DNA of 64,000 bases from Brachyhypopomus gauderio. Lineage: Eukaryota > Chordata > Actinopteri > Gymnotiformes > Hypopomidae. The position numbers were made by a program, and so were the translations under genes. The notes beneath the pieces were generated by a model. It made no database searches. It saw only the letters and a list, made by a program, of their open reading frames with translations, and was not told the origin of the DNA. Location of the stretch: positions 250,001 through 314,000 of the forward strand of contig NW_027506877.1 of the NCBI RefSeq assembly GCF_052324685.1, given 5' to 3'. This document shows, piece by piece, positions 18,561 through 33,257 of the stretch (position 1 is its first letter; each line of letters begins with the position of its first letter).

Positions 18561-20047
18561 CTTTTTTTAGGTCTGTCCAATCAATCGTCTCTCTGCGGCC
18601 ACGTGATCTCCGCGCAGCCATTTTGTGTAGAATCGCTCGCCAATACATTCTTAAGGAACCGGAATAACGAACCCGCGACAATACAGCGGCGCAGGAGGGG
18701 GCGGCGGACTAACGCACTTTCTGCCGTGATTTTCGCCAATTACTGGTCTGAAGCGGAAAAAAAATTATATAATATTTGTGTCTTGTCGCCACAGTCAGTA
18801 GAAATGTTATCCGAGTCGTACGAGACGTTATCTTGTTAGAGCATTTCGAGGCTGTCCGACGCGCAGGCTAGCTAGCTAGCTCGGTTAGCTGGCTGGTCCT
18901 AGTCCCAACTTGGCGAGCTCGACACTTTTGATTTTTATAACTCCGCGTCTGAAGAGTCTGGAAGTTAAAAGTCGCTGTTTTTTTCGTTTCTTTTAACGAT
19001 GCCACGGATGTCACTGAGTCACAGTTGGTGACGGCGACTATAACTTCCTACCCAGCGTCGACGTCGGCTAGCCGAACTAGAGGTGCAGCTTCAACAGGGC
19101 ACAGTCGTGACATTTGGGCAGTGAGCTGGATAAAAGCGAGTTTAGTTCGGATAAATAACCCGCAGACCAGTTTAGTTCGGATAAATAACCCGCAGACCAG
19201 TTTAGTTCACAGTTCCTAGACCCATTTTCCTAAACCCAGCTGGCTGGCTAGTGAACCCGTCCGTCCACATTACAGTATAACTTCTCTGAAGTTCAGTTCG
19301 TCATTTGCAAAGCAGCAGCCGCTAACGCGAACTAACCTCTCGTAGCTGCTTTACTCCTGCTACTAAAAGTGTCTAAATTGTGTTTAAATCGAGCTCATAC
19401 TACGTTAAAAACCATCTTTCCCGTTTCTGGTGCTGGTCGGGTTCGGTAGCTGATGTCTATGCAGTCTTTGGCCAAGCAGCAAGCGCGCAGGGAGCCACCG
19501 TTCACAGGGAGATAAATATAATTATTAGTAGAGCAACTGATGTGTTTAACTGGCTCTAATAGTCATTTTCTTCTCCTGGTGTTCGTGGTTATTTAATATT
19601 TAGCTCTCAGCATCTCCAGATCTGGGTTGAGGGACTCTAGCTATGTCATTTAGTACTGCTTCTATATGCTCAGACTGCATCAGTAGGACTTGTACATGGA
19701 CCCAGTGCTGTTATGGTTATATTAGCTAACAGGAGCTAGACCTTACTCAGTCTTAAGGGTTGCAACATAACCAATTCTGTCAATACTTGTAATAGCTAGC
19801 TAGCTATAATATATTTTTTTGTTACGAAACACCAGTCAAGGTTACGCACACATACAGGTGTAACTGGGTGCCTGCTCACTAGCTAGCAAATTACGTTTTG
19901 TAAGTCGGTCACTTCAACTGATCAGATATTTTTATATATAAATCAGCATCTATTAGTTGCCCAGCGAGCTCAATAGGTTGCTGGAAGTGTTTCAGTCCAG
20001 TCGTAATTAGTTCATCGTCGTGGCTTGAAGACGTGGAGGGACATAAA
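18561..20047 (+). promoter_or_regulatory. picalm: CpG-rich region, probable picalm promoter and 5' UTR
   Basis: CpG density rises sharply from about 18.59 kb to 19.5 kb, just upstream of the picalm start codon, which fits a CpG-island promoter. The region includes a run of GCTAGCTAGCTAGCT near 18869 and a 30-bp tandem duplication at about 19138-19200 (key phrase TTTAGTTCGGATAAATAACC). Transcription start and 5' UTR splicing cannot be decided from sequence. Confidence 0.45.
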
Positions 20048-23000
20048 ATGTCAGGACAGTCCATCACGGATCGGATCGCAGCGGCTCAGCACAGCATGAC
20101 TGGGTCTGCCATCAGCAAAGCGGTCTGCAAAGCCACCACACACGAAGTGAGCGGACCCAAAAAGAAACATCTGGACTGTGAGTATATTGTACCAGTACCA
20201 CAGTATTGTGTTGTTTCACAGCATCTCCAGAACCAAATGCCCTGCAACTGCTCCCTTCCCAAAGCTTGAAAAACTGATGCCCCCATTGAAACCCTCACCA
20301 TCAAATGTACTTGCGTGGCTTGTAAAATGTCTGTTGCGTATAAATAACTAATCTGAGATGTCTGTGTGTTATTAATAATTTTATTGACCCTGGCGACGGT
20401 AATCTGTTCACCTGTTTGATGTCTGTGCGACGAGCCTTTTCACAACACAATGTGGCTTTTGTAACTGCCTGGCTTATGTGCGTGGACATTTTATCATTTC
20501 CCAGTGTGGTTAACCTCGGTATTTTAATGTTACCATTTGGAAATCTTTTAATTAGATGAATACAAATACCTCTGGAGTCTACCGTCTCTAATATAATGAC
20601 TATTTGTCACGATATTTTAATACCACTTGTCTGCATAAGTTGCATCAAAATGTATCGCAGCAATGTTAACAAAGAAATCATGAGAAGATCATGAGAGACA
20701 CGTTATTCACCACACAGGTGAATCAAGACTTCCTTTATCAAACGCATACTCCAAACTGCAGGGCCACACATGGCTTCATACTCTGTTTAATTCTTCATAC
20801 TCCAACACCAGAGCTTCACGGGGAGGTGAACCGTGTGCACCACCTGTTTGTAACATTGGCCATCCATTGATGATGGATGCACCCATCCTCTGGACTGAGT
20901 AGTAAGCTGTTGTGATGACATTAGGTGGCCCTTGTGTGTCATTAGCTTGGTTAGAAGCAAGACGGGGCTGTCATGTGTAAGTTAATCTGAGGGTCGTTTC
21001 CTTTTTTCGGTCAACTGATTTGTGGTGTAACGGCCTGGTTGTGCTGTTCTGCTAATTTAATGGCCTTTGGTGGATTGTGACATTGACGAACCCTTGTTGC
21101 CAAATAGTGTTGTCATACCCTGACTATTGCTTCCTGACTTGATTAATACTGAAATCTGCTGCTTCAAAGGTATCTGAGCTAGTTTACGAAATGTACCCAC
21201 AGGGCTTTCTTATGCTAAAGTGTTAATTTATCTTGAATTCTCGATTTGTCCTCTTGTGTAACTCTGAAGAAATTTGGTTGTCTAATAATAAATTTGTAGA
21301 AAGTCTTCATTTTAACTGCCATGAGCACTCCTGTGAAGTAGCTTTGGTGGTTTTTAAGTTTGTATTTTCACTTTTATTTAATTTTCATTGATGCTTCAGT
21401 ACGTTTATTTGCATTGCAATTATATACATGTCAAAGCGTCATGTTCCGCCCCGAATACAGTTTTATTTTAAAATTAAATTGTCACAGGACATAACAGCTT
21501 GACATGAACCTGATGAAGTTCAATGTAATCTGGTCTCGTTCTCAGCAGGCCGGCTTGCTGACTGTCTCATACAGGGCTCAATAGATCTCTCAAATCTCAG
21601 AGATGGTTTCTGCTGGCTCATCAGGAAGGTCAGCCTTTGCCTTTTTGTCACATTGTGCTCTTGCTTTCCTGTTTGAACAGTGCTGAGATTTTCAAAGAGT
21701 CAACAAACAGATGTTGAACTCTGGCCTCTGTCAAGTGCAGAGTTGGCTATAGCTGATCCAGGACCAGCTGTCTTTACACAGATCACAACCTTTACCATTA
21801 TGCCACGGACCAATAAACTGCTCTCAGATCAGTATAAAATGGAATTGGACTGTGGGTAGAACACAAATCTCAGTTTTTTGTGTTTTTTTTTAATAGAAGT
21901 GTGCGTATTTGAACACTGTTGGGATACCCTATGCCCTTTTACGCGTTTGCAATGACTAGTCAGCATCTAAATTATCAGTGTGAAAAAATCCTTAATGGAT
22001 ATGCACATGCTTTATTAAAAGCAAATGGACATGTAATTATAGCTGAATTACTGTTATAAAAGGCCAGCATAATTTGAACATTTAATTGGTGTGATTCACA
22101 AATCGGCGTCGTCAGTGACGGGACAGTGAGATTTTGTTACCAACAGCAGCACAACTAAAGGTGACTATTGAAGACAGACGTGATGTGGAATGTATGTCAT
22201 TAATATATTATGGTTTTGGTGGGGAATGACCTGTGTGTCTGAAACGGGGCACGTTTGCTGTGTTAGTTACATTTCAGACAGTGAGTGAGTGTACTTGCAT
22301 CATAACCCTGCAGTCCTGAATCTGTTCTACAACATCATTGCCTGTCTGGACAAAATCTTGAAAGGGCTTGAATCTTACAGTTCTGTTATAATTACAGAGT
22401 ACACTAGGTAACTAACAAGCTGATAAGACCAAATACATCAGACATACTTGATGTTGAAGTATGACATTACTAATGTGGAATCCCCAAGATTTCAAAGCTG
22501 GGATGAGATGCCACCTTCATACTTATTTAGCTATTTAGATGGCCGGCCAGATGAAAGACTTCACACCACAAACATGCAAGCATCTGGAGATCACATACTA
22601 TAACTTTGATTCATGTGTGACGAAATAGCAAATAATACATGCGAGTTTGGTTTTAAAAGTCAGGAGTGAAGGTCATGCAGTAACGGAAGTGATATGGTGC
22701 AGGATCTGGGCTGCTGTGGATCTGTAGTACGTCTGAAGGCTCAGGGAATCTTCTGAGGAGGCAACGTGGACGTGGGAAGACCACGTATGAAGGAACGGAC
22801 GGGGATGGGATCATAAAGCCCAGATCATTTCACACGTTGACATGTTTCCAACAGCTTAGACCTGATGAAATATTTTACAAGCAGTTGGTTGTAATTTATA
22901 GTTGGCTGACCTTGAATGCCTCAGTTTATCGACGAAGGCATTTGTATTTGCAAACAATAACTATTTCCCAGTTAAACAATTGGGGTGTCTTCCCAGCACA

Positions 23001-26000
23001 CACACACCGCTTAGTTTTACGTCCTCATCTTTGTTCACGGTTTCACTTGTATGTAGGCAGCTGTGGGAAGTGTCTGGAGACGAAGGAGGGAGATGGATGT
23101 GGAGAGGCCGTGGTGGAGAAGGAGGGAGGTGGATGTGGAGAGGCCGTGGTGGAGAAGGAGGGAGGTGGATGTGGAGAGGCCGTGGTGGAGAAGGAGGGAG
23201 GTGGATGTGGAGAGGCCGTGGTGGAGAAGGAGGGAGGTGGATGTGGAGAGGCCGTGGTGGAGAAGGAGGGAGGTGGATGTGGAGAGGCCGTGGTGGAGAA
23301 GGAGGGAGGTGGATGTGGAGAGGCCGTGGTGGAGAAGGAGGGAGGTGGATGTGGAGAGGCCGTGGTGGAGAAGGAGGGAGGTGGATGTGGAGAGGCCGTG
23401 GTGGAGAAGGAGGGAGGTGGATGTGGAGAGGCCGTGGTGGAGAAGGAGGGAGGTGGATGTGGAGAGGCCGTGGTGGAGAAGGAGGGAGGTGGATGTGGAG
23501 AGGCCGTGGTGGAGAAGGAGGGAGGTGGATGTGGAGAGGCCGTGGTGGAGAAGGAGGGAGGTGGATGTGGAGAGGCCGTGGTGGAGAAGGAGGGAGGTGG
23601 ATGTGGAGAGGCCGTGGTGGAGAAGGAGGGAGGTGGATGTGGAGAGGCCGTGGTGGAGAAGGAGGGAGGTGGATGTGGAGAGGCCGTGGTGGAGAAGGAG
23701 GGAGGTGGATGTGGAGAGGCCGTGGTGGAGAAGGAGGGAGATGGATGTGGGAACGGGGTTTGGGGAATGGATGCGGTGTCCCGCAGAGCCACGTCACTGA
23801 GCTCACTGTGCAGGAATCTCAGTCTGGCCTTTCACAAAAATGCCTTCGTCATCATATTCGCAGTCCTCTCGCTGGGGCCACCTACTAGCTTAAATCTTCA
23901 GCTTGCCCTTTACAAAAGCAACTTCAAGACTGATGTCGGATCAGCTAGTCACTGCCGTCTCCTGGCCAAACTCCTGCTCCCTATTCACAGAGGAGGAGGA
24001 GAGGGAGACGGCAAACAAACCATCAAAAGGAGGACTCCAGCTATTTTAAGATGTCTGTGGTTCCAGGGTTATTCTCATGGCGCTGAGAACACAAAGTTGT
24101 CTTTGGCACACTCACCCCCCCCAACAAACTTATGGAGGCAGGCGGCTTCTTAGCCCTGCTGCAGTCATTCAACTCAAACATGTCCTCTGTCTTCATATGG
24201 TTGATATGAAGGTAAAGGGCCTTTGTTTTTGTCTTCTAGCACAACCAGACACCCTGTCAGGTCTGGCATCTCTCCTGCTGTCTATAGTCCCACAGACCCA
24301 CAGAAGAGACTCTCCCTGTCCTCAGTTCTGTTTTATTTCTTTTCGTCTTCTGTTGGGTTTTCTCTTTGCGTTCTGTGATTTGTCCCCAGCCCTGACGAAT
24401 GCTATAGTCTCTGTAAAGGACGTGTGTTAAGCTCTGTTCACACTGCCGGTGAAAATGGACCAAATCTGTGCCGTGATCATCCAGAGGTCAACAGTCAAAA
24501 TGGAGTCAACAGCACCGGCCACTAGCCTAAAGTTAGCGCTCGTGTTAATCTGCAGTGGGGGCTGGCTGGAAATTCGGAAACGGATCATCATGAGTGAGGA
24601 GGTGAAACTGGGCCAGATTTTAGTAACGGGTCTCTGTGGAGTTATATGAGGTCTGTTTGCTCACTCTCATCTTTCCTTCCCGACAGCACAATTATGAACG
24701 TTCAGTTACATAGACATAAAAGTCCAATCTGGCTGTTCAGTTTCGGTCTGTTGCAGAGTATCTGATGTGCATAGGTACCACATATGAAAGTATCCCCTAC
24801 CGTTACCTAAAATGTCCGACTCAGTGTGTTTATTTTATTTCTTTATTTTTGCTATGTCTCATGTGAAGAGGAAAGTTGGGTTTGGGCCACTTTAGCCTCC
24901 AGTGTGGATGTAGCTTTAGTGTTGGGTTAATGGTGTGGCATCTCTAATAATAAAGGAAGAGCAGGACCTGTGTTGGGGAGAAATTCACTGGATTGGTGGT
25001 GTGTTTAATTAAACGGAAATGGTAAATTCCCCCATTTTCTTTCTGGTTGTGATTTGGCTGCCGGAAGCTGGCTCTGTATGTTCTGTGGGGGTGTGACCTG
25101 TCTCAGGCCAGATAGGGCTGACCTGGGGTCAGTAATTACTAGCTGTGATGGGAGGCAATTGGCTCTCTTAGATGTTGTGATTCCAGAGGTCAGTGGTGGT
25201 AGTGGAGCTGTGGCCCAACAGCTGGACCAGGTGGAGACCGTCAAGGCACCTGGTCAGTTTAGTACGTACACACACACACACACACTCTTGGAGGCCCTGC
25301 ACCACTGGCTCTTTGACAGACTTCCTGTTCTTTCACTAGATCATATACAGCTGAAACCTGTCAGTCTGTGGTGCTTAACTATAATTTCACACACTGCTCC
25401 GACATATTTCAGTAAAGTGAGCTTTGCTTTGTCTTTTCCTGAATCACATGTATTTTAATGCACGTTTTGTGACCCAGTGGTCACAAGGCAGTGAAGAGAA
25501 TGACTCGCTCCAATTAAGACGGGATCGTGAACGACGACTAATATTTAGGTATCAAACCGTATCATAATGGTGAACATTTAAATTTAATTCAAATTTGAAC
25601 AGTGTTGCTAAACGTGCTAAAAGAATATTTATATGAAAAGCTCCACAGAGGTGCGGTGTCCTTTAGCTCGGGAACACCACCACCCCTCAAATGTGCTATT
25701 CAGCCTTTAAACGTAGCCAATCAAATCGGTATGAATGCATCCCAATTCTGGGCTGATGAAATATTTCCAGCATGTCTGCAAATACTGATGTCAGTGTCAT
25801 GTCATATTTGACACCCAGCACACAGAGTGCTGAAATGTTCCCCTGCATTAGCGTAGAAGCCGACCTGCTCTGCTCGCTCGTCTCCCAGCCCCGCTAGTAC
25901 AACACCATGCAGTTCCTTCAGCGTTTGCTCATCCTGGACATCTTTTGTTTGTCTTTATTTCAACAGTAAATATTTTCTAAACCCTAATATTGAACCAGCC

Positions 26001-26685
26001 TATGGATTTAGAGCAGTTGGCCGTGTCCCATAACCACTGTCCTCTTGCAGCTAATCCTGTCCTATCTCTTTTGGACACGCAGTGTCACTTTCTAAGGCGG
26101 ACAGGGAGCTCTGAGCAGGACTGACCTTTCACTGCTGACCTGGGATCAGCTCTTTTATTTCAGACCCTTTACTTAGCTTTTCAAAAAGGGGGCAGTGCTG
26201 GCCTTAGAACAGCAGAGCAGCGTGAAACGCAGACTGTACCACACAATGGAAAAAATTCTGCGGCAGAGCTTGCTTTGTTTGCTGTGGCCGGTATCAGGAG
26301 CAGCCCGGTACCGACGGGTCTGGAAACCCGCTGGGTCTGGCCTAACAATGGGGCTGTGAGCCCCCTACTCGCCGCGGACCCTGTGGAGCATATGGGTGCA
26401 GCGGTGATCTCGCGGGTCGGACCCTGGCCGCGTGAAGTCATGACGACCTTCTGACATCATGCTGCCCCTGGCAGAAGACTGCTGTGAGTGAGAGGATGGT
26501 GGAGCGTGTGTGTGTGTGTGTGTGTGTGTCTCTGTGTGTGTGTGTATTTGCGCAGTGTCTCAGGCTTTGGCCTGGAAGGAGGAGGCATATCTGAAGGGAG
26601 GGTGATATCAGCCATGCATGGACACTGCTACAGACTGCCTACAATGCTCCAATCTGGGCTGTAGTACACGACACGGAGTTCTCTT

Positions 26686-26731
<46 letters not shown>

Positions 26732-28695
26732 AAATGTGTTCTACTTCTTCTTATTAAGTCAGCACATCCTTTTTACTTTGAAGCCCCGCTTCCTCTCACT
26801 CCCCAAGGAACCAATCAGCTCTGACTCCTTCATGCTGTCAGAGAAAGCGTGGTGGTGGTGTGGTGGGGGGTGGAGGTGGGTTACTGCAGTAGCAGAGAGA
26901 GCCGGATTGAAATGGGGAAACCACATTATAAATAAAACATTGTTACATGGAAGCATCTTCCTCCCTCACACTCCTGAGTAGGCTGCGTGATTTAATAACC
27001 TGCTGCATGATTTAATAAAAGGGAATATAAATACAAATAAACGCAACAGTCTCATCATTCTCCACATACCTATGAACTTGTGCGTTCGGATACAGTAATG
27101 CGCCGCGTACATCATTACCAGACCTCGTCAGCCAGCTGTGTCTTCAGTCAACACTAATGCGTTGTCTCGCCATGATTGAGCGTCCTCGGCTGGTGCGCTT
27201 TTCATTTTTGCACGCTAGCACACGTAGCGCTGTGATCAGTGATCACTCATGTCTGCGACTGGCAGCGGCGCTGGTCTAGTAGCCTCATTTAAATAATGGA
27301 CGGGCCCAGTGGACCTCCGCTGATGAGCACCCTCACTTTGCGCACGTGTACGCAAGACTGCCGAGGTACTTCTCCGGGAAACAGGTGAGGGGGCGTTGAG
27401 CCGGTGCCCCCCAGGGAGGCCTCAACCGTCTGCGGGCGTCGGGGAAGCACGTCCTGGTTCTCACGCCGTGGCCCGAAATCGTGCAGGACTCGGTAATTGG
27501 TTGGCGTTATGTTTTAGGTGAGGATGAGCAGGGGGCCCACTAAACTGGGTTCTACAGCGTCTCTCCAGGAGGGGGGGTGCCTCGCAGGCGGCCGGCTAGC
27601 CTCGCAGGCAGGCGCACAGCCCCTCCACGATTCACACAGTCCATCTTTCACAGCACCTGCTGGCTTGTGGCTGTGTGTTCCTCCAGCAGTTTCATATCCC
27701 ATTAGTTAATTTGTGCGAGGTTACCTATCTGAGTTCACTGGAGAAACATGCTGCCGAATGTGCGTGTTCGAATGTTAGAATGTGCATATTTAAGTGTTAG
27801 AATGTGCATATTTTGAGTGTTGGAATGTGCATGTTGGAATGTTAGAATGTGCATATTGGAATGTTAGAATGTGCATATTTGAATGTGCATATTTGAATGT
27901 GCATATTTGAATGTGCATATTTGAATGTGCATATTGGAATGTGCATATTGGAATGTTGGAATGTGCATATTTGAATGTGCATATTGAAATGTTGGAATGT
28001 GCATATTTGAATGTGCATATTGAAATGTTGGAATGTGCATATTTAAATGTGCATATTGGAATGTTGGAATGTGCATATTTAAATGTGCATATTGGAATGT
28101 TGGAATGTGCATATTTAAATGTGCATATTTAAATGTGCATATTGGAATGTTGGAATGTGCATATTGGAATGTTGGAATGTGCATATTTAAATGTGCATAT
28201 TGGAATGTTGGAATGTGCATATTTAAATGTGCATATTGGAATGTTGGAATGTGCATATTTAAATGTGCATATTTAAATGTGCATATTGGAATGTGCATAT
28301 TGGAATGTTAGAATGTGCATATTGGAATGTTAGAATGTGCATATTGGAATGCAGGCAGGATGCGATGATGCATGCATGAGTGCTTCAATGGGTTATTTGT
28401 TTCACAATCCTTTGAGAGAAATATTTGTAGTGGTCCTATGATTTGATAATTTGCATATGATGGAGGAGCTTGGCTGCTTATAAATAACGGAAGGACCTTT
28501 TTGCAGATGTGTGAATACAGATGTCTGAAGTGGTTGATAAATGTAACCGCAGCAATGAAGCATGTGTCTGTCACGTAATTTGGCTGTGTACGATTCAGGG
28601 TGTGTGTGAGATGAAATATTCAGTGTGTTTGAGGAGTAGTTTGGATGTGAGAGGCATGTTATTAAAGGAGTGTGTGAGATGCTAAGGACGTGTCC

Positions 28696-28742
<47 letters not shown>

Positions 28743-29917
28743 GCAGACCTGATCCACTGCACCAATGAGATGAACGTCAACGTGCCTCAGCTGGCCGACA
28801 CGCTGTTTGAGCGCACAGCCAACAGCAGCTGGGTGGTGGTGTTCAAGGCCCTCATCACCACACACCACCTCATGATGTACGGCAATGAGGTAAGACACAC
28901 ACACACCTCTTAATATTGGAAACTTCAGTGGGGAGATGTACATATTTGCTGTGGTCTCTCTATCTACCCTAATTACATTATGGGTATTAATGTAATTACA
29001 AATGGGTGTACGGTATGTAGAGAAACTAAATGAATACAACCACAGCCTCTTGCCCGTTCACACACACGAGCAGTGTGCACTATGCACCTCTGGTTGGTTG
29101 TTTGGGAAGGAGGCCTGTTTACCTGCACATTTAGTGTTGAGGATCTGCTGTAAGTAAGTAATGGGTTATTATGTCAAATCAGTTGTACACACCAGGCTTC
29201 TGATGACTCACTACTCTGACCACTTGCTGGCTTAAAGAATGTTTCTCATTGGTTTAAAAATCAGCTCTTTTATACATTTAAAACTGACTAGGCTTGTGTT
29301 ACTGCTATTTTACATTTGTGGATACTTTTAACTTGTGGTGGGTTTTACTGTTAGACAAGGTTGTTGCTCCTAGTGTGATGTTGTACTTTGAACTTGCTCT
29401 GTTTGCATTAGATCAAGCTACACTGAGATTATTAAATGGTTGTTAATGCTTTCAGGTTGTGTATGTCCACTTTTTTAGTTTTTATAAAGCACTTTGTCTT
29501 TTTGCTGATTGCCTGGTCTAAATCACACTGGATAAGCTGTTCTGACAAAAGCTTGTAGGCTTATTTCTAAAGCCACATTAAACCCAAGGCTGGACTATAT
29601 TGGACTAATTCTTTAGTTGTCGACAAGGCTTAATTACAATGCGGACCTTAATAGAATGTAAATGTGGAGTTTGAAGTGTGTGATTCCACCAGAGAAGCGA
29701 GTGACCTGTGTCCAGTTCTGCACCTTCAGCGTTCCTGTCAGATCCTGCAGTCTGCTTCCCGTTTCTTCTCCTGCTTGATCCAGCTGCTTGTATTTGGCTT
29801 AAAGTAGCACAGTGTGTAAAACTCCAGGGACGTTTGGAGGACGTCTGCAGTTTGACACGCCACCGACCAGAGAGGCCGTGCTGATAATGTGCTGATCTTA
29901 AGGACACGTGAATGAGA

Positions 29918-30014
<97 letters not shown>

Positions 30015-30948
30015 GGGGGGGGGTGGGTGTGTTGGGGGGGGTGGGTGTCTGAGTCAGTTCTGCCAGTGGCCCAGATAATGAATGTAGAGTTTGCTTTTGT
30101 GATGACATTGTGTGTGTGTGTGTGTGTGAGAGAGAGAGTGAGTTTGGGGCTGGGCCAACTGAGGTCTAGACTCCGGTAGGACAGTGTGGTGTTTGCATTG
30201 GCAGGTAGTGGGACTGTGGCGTTGACTAGTCGTGTCCCCTCACGCTGGGACTCGGGCTGGGACTCCCTCAGCCCTCCTGGTGCTGTGGGCCGTTGGCCTT
30301 GGCAGATGAGCTGGGCTGAGCTGCATGTAGATACAGGGACAGGGAAATGTCGGGGCAAGATAGAGTAAGGAGGGTGTTGGGGTGGGTGGTGGGGTTTTTG
30401 TATTGGCATGTGGATTAGAGACAGATAGTCTTCCCTGCCTATCAGTTGTAGGTGTGTGTGTGGGGGGGGGGTCTGGCTTGTGCCGGGAGCTCAGATAAAA
30501 TGTTTGTGTTGCGAAGATAAATAACTGCCTCCTGATAGCACTCGTTAATGAGACTTGCTGCAGATGATAAACAACATACATGTACATCAATGGGGAAACG
30601 GGTCTTCAGGGTTCCTTATTAGCTTTTAACTCAGGCTGTGGCTGCATTTTAATAGACCCCACACATACACGGACCTTCTGTCATATTGGCACAATAGAAC
30701 CATTTCAAACTGATGCTGGTTTGTTTACACTGAGTGTTGTACTTTGGCTGGTTGTCAGAATGTGGGCTCTGCTCATGCAAATGAGTCTGGATCTCTGAAG
30801 CATTCAGGCAGCGTATCTGCTCACAATGCTGGTGTTCCTCTGTTCACACAATGGCTGCAGGCTTTGAGTGATACAAGCTAGTCAGTGTAGTAATTATCTT
30901 TGTGATACACACACACACACAGAGCATGGGGGTGTGTGTGTGTCTCTT

Positions 30949-30982
<34 letters not shown>

Positions 30983-31067
30983 TCTCTTTCTCTCTCTCTC
31001 TTTCTCTCTCTCTCTTTCTCTCTTTCTCTCTCTCTCTCTCTCTTTCTCTCTTTCTCTCTTTCTCTCT

Positions 31068-31118
<51 letters not shown>

Positions 31119-33190
31119 CCTCCATCTCGTCTTTCATTTACCTCCTTGAGCAGAAATGTCATAAGTGAGTTGAGAAGTGCTTGCTGCCTGTGAATCAATA
31201 TGGGAGAGCAGAGGAGAGGGATCTCATGTGCCATACATGTGAGGGGCAAACCAGTGACCGTGGATTATTACCAGTAACAAACCAGTGACAGTGGATCATC
31301 ACCAGTGACGGTGGATCGCTGATATATTGTGCTTTTCTGCCAGGGCCTTTGCACTTCACAGCAGACCACAGCCAGGCTGTGTTGAACCCACTGTAAGAGG
31401 AAGGGTGTGCTGTTGTCATTTTAATGTATGGCTATGTCCAGTAGGGTAAATCTGGCCCTTCATCTGGTAATGGTGCTTTAGTTTATGAACCATGGCAGTC
31501 CAAACTGTTTTGTGTTGTCTTAAACGTGGGTTTTCCTGCGTGGCGTGGGCTTTGCCGAGAGAGAGTGCCGGGGAGAAATGAATTGGCCTTTTCAGTTCAT
31601 TATTCACAAAGACTGATTCCGTTACTTTGTCTCATATCTCATGTGGGCATATAGGCTACTGTGCATTTTCTGCCTGAAAATAGCCACATGCAAGAAAATA
31701 TGCCACAAATCCAGAACAAATTGATTCCCCCAAGAATAAATGGTCTCCTTTTCACGCCCCTGACTTTTCTGCTGTTTTTATTTATCACCATGCTAGTTGC
31801 CTGGGTTGTATCCATAGAAACCTAAGAACCCGAGAGACACGAGTGCACCCGCCACCCCTTTGCAGAAGCGCACACGTGCTCGGCCACGCTTCATCACCCC
31901 ACTGACCCAGGGTCAGGCCTGAGCCGTGGCTAGTGCTGATCCACACCTCCAGCTTCATGTGCACTTCAGATCCCAGATCAGCATTTGCCTAGTTGGCAGT
32001 TTCGTCTCTGAATAACATGCCTTGATTTAGCTACCGCACCAAGAATATACAGTGAGCCCTACTGTAGCTACAGGTGTGTTTCACTGCAGCCGCAGGTCAT
32101 GCCTGTGTGTGGCGTGCACTGTTTACTCTGGAACAAATTTAGTAATGTGCCTTTGTCCAGTAGGACCTCGTTAAGCTTTTCGGCACACAGTTGATTGGCA
32201 ACCTGGGCCTCTTGGTTTGGCCTGAGTTGGCAGGATTTTTCTCCAGAATCAGCAGCTGCCTGCTTCCTTGTTGTGACACAGCCTTTCCCGCCTGACCAAG
32301 TACAGGAACCTCCTGTAAAAGTTGAAGTGGAACTTGGCTCAGATTCACACGGATCTTAAACGTGCCATAGAATGTATTTATTAAGTATTTTTTATGTATT
32401 CTCTGTCTGTAAGAGACGGTTTGGGTCTTTGGACTGGGTGAAATACCCGGATGCAGCTTCTTTTTATTTCTTTAGGGGGGCTCGTTGAGAAGCTCTGCTC
32501 TGATTGGCTGGTTTATGGCACCACATAAATGGCTCGCACAATCAATAGCTCAGAATCAATCACTAACTAACCATGAACCACCATATGTGTGTGAGCCTGC
32601 GTTGGGGAGATATTTCTGTGCTCAAATACTAGATGTCTTGACAAATGACTGTTGTTTGCACTTCATTGGTAGATGAGCTAATGTTGGGTAGCTATAGGCC
32701 AAGATTGGATATCTCTAAACAACCAAAAGAATTTAAAATGGCTTCGAGTTATGTCTTGTTGATGAAATTTAGATACCTGACAGTCATTAACAAAGATGAA
32801 TTGGATATTTTAAATTTATATGACAATACAAGCCATTTATTTGAACGAGAGGCAGGAAAATAAAATGGAACCTCTGTGTAAATAAGGTGATCCATCATGC
32901 TAACTAGCAAACTATGCTTATTCTTTGGAGGTTGCTAGCTACTAGCTAGCATTAGGTAACTTTAGCTAGCTCATTTTAACACAAAGTAAAGTAAAACCAT
33001 TTGAGAATTCAGCCATATAACCATAAGGGGATACAGACCGACCAACTGAAATCACCTCAAGCTAAGAGTGCAACGGTTTCCTGAACTCTGCAAACTCCTA
33101 AAAAATCTCAGACAGCTCTGCTAAAACGGTCTCGGAGCGCTAAAAGTAAAAAAATTAATAAAAGGGGTGGGGGGGCTTTTTAAGTTACAA

Positions 33191-33257
<67 letters not shown>

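Noticed and set aside
22837-24153. 438-codon plus-strand open frame and its 328-, 281-, 249- and 245-codon companions
   Set aside because: They are translations of the 36-bp minisatellite in different frames and strands. The unit length is a multiple of three and lacks stops; there are no supporting splice sites or family match.
27765-28351. CRISPR-like array
   Set aside because: Repeats and intervening blocks are all variants of one another. There are no unique spacers, and the host is a vertebrate.
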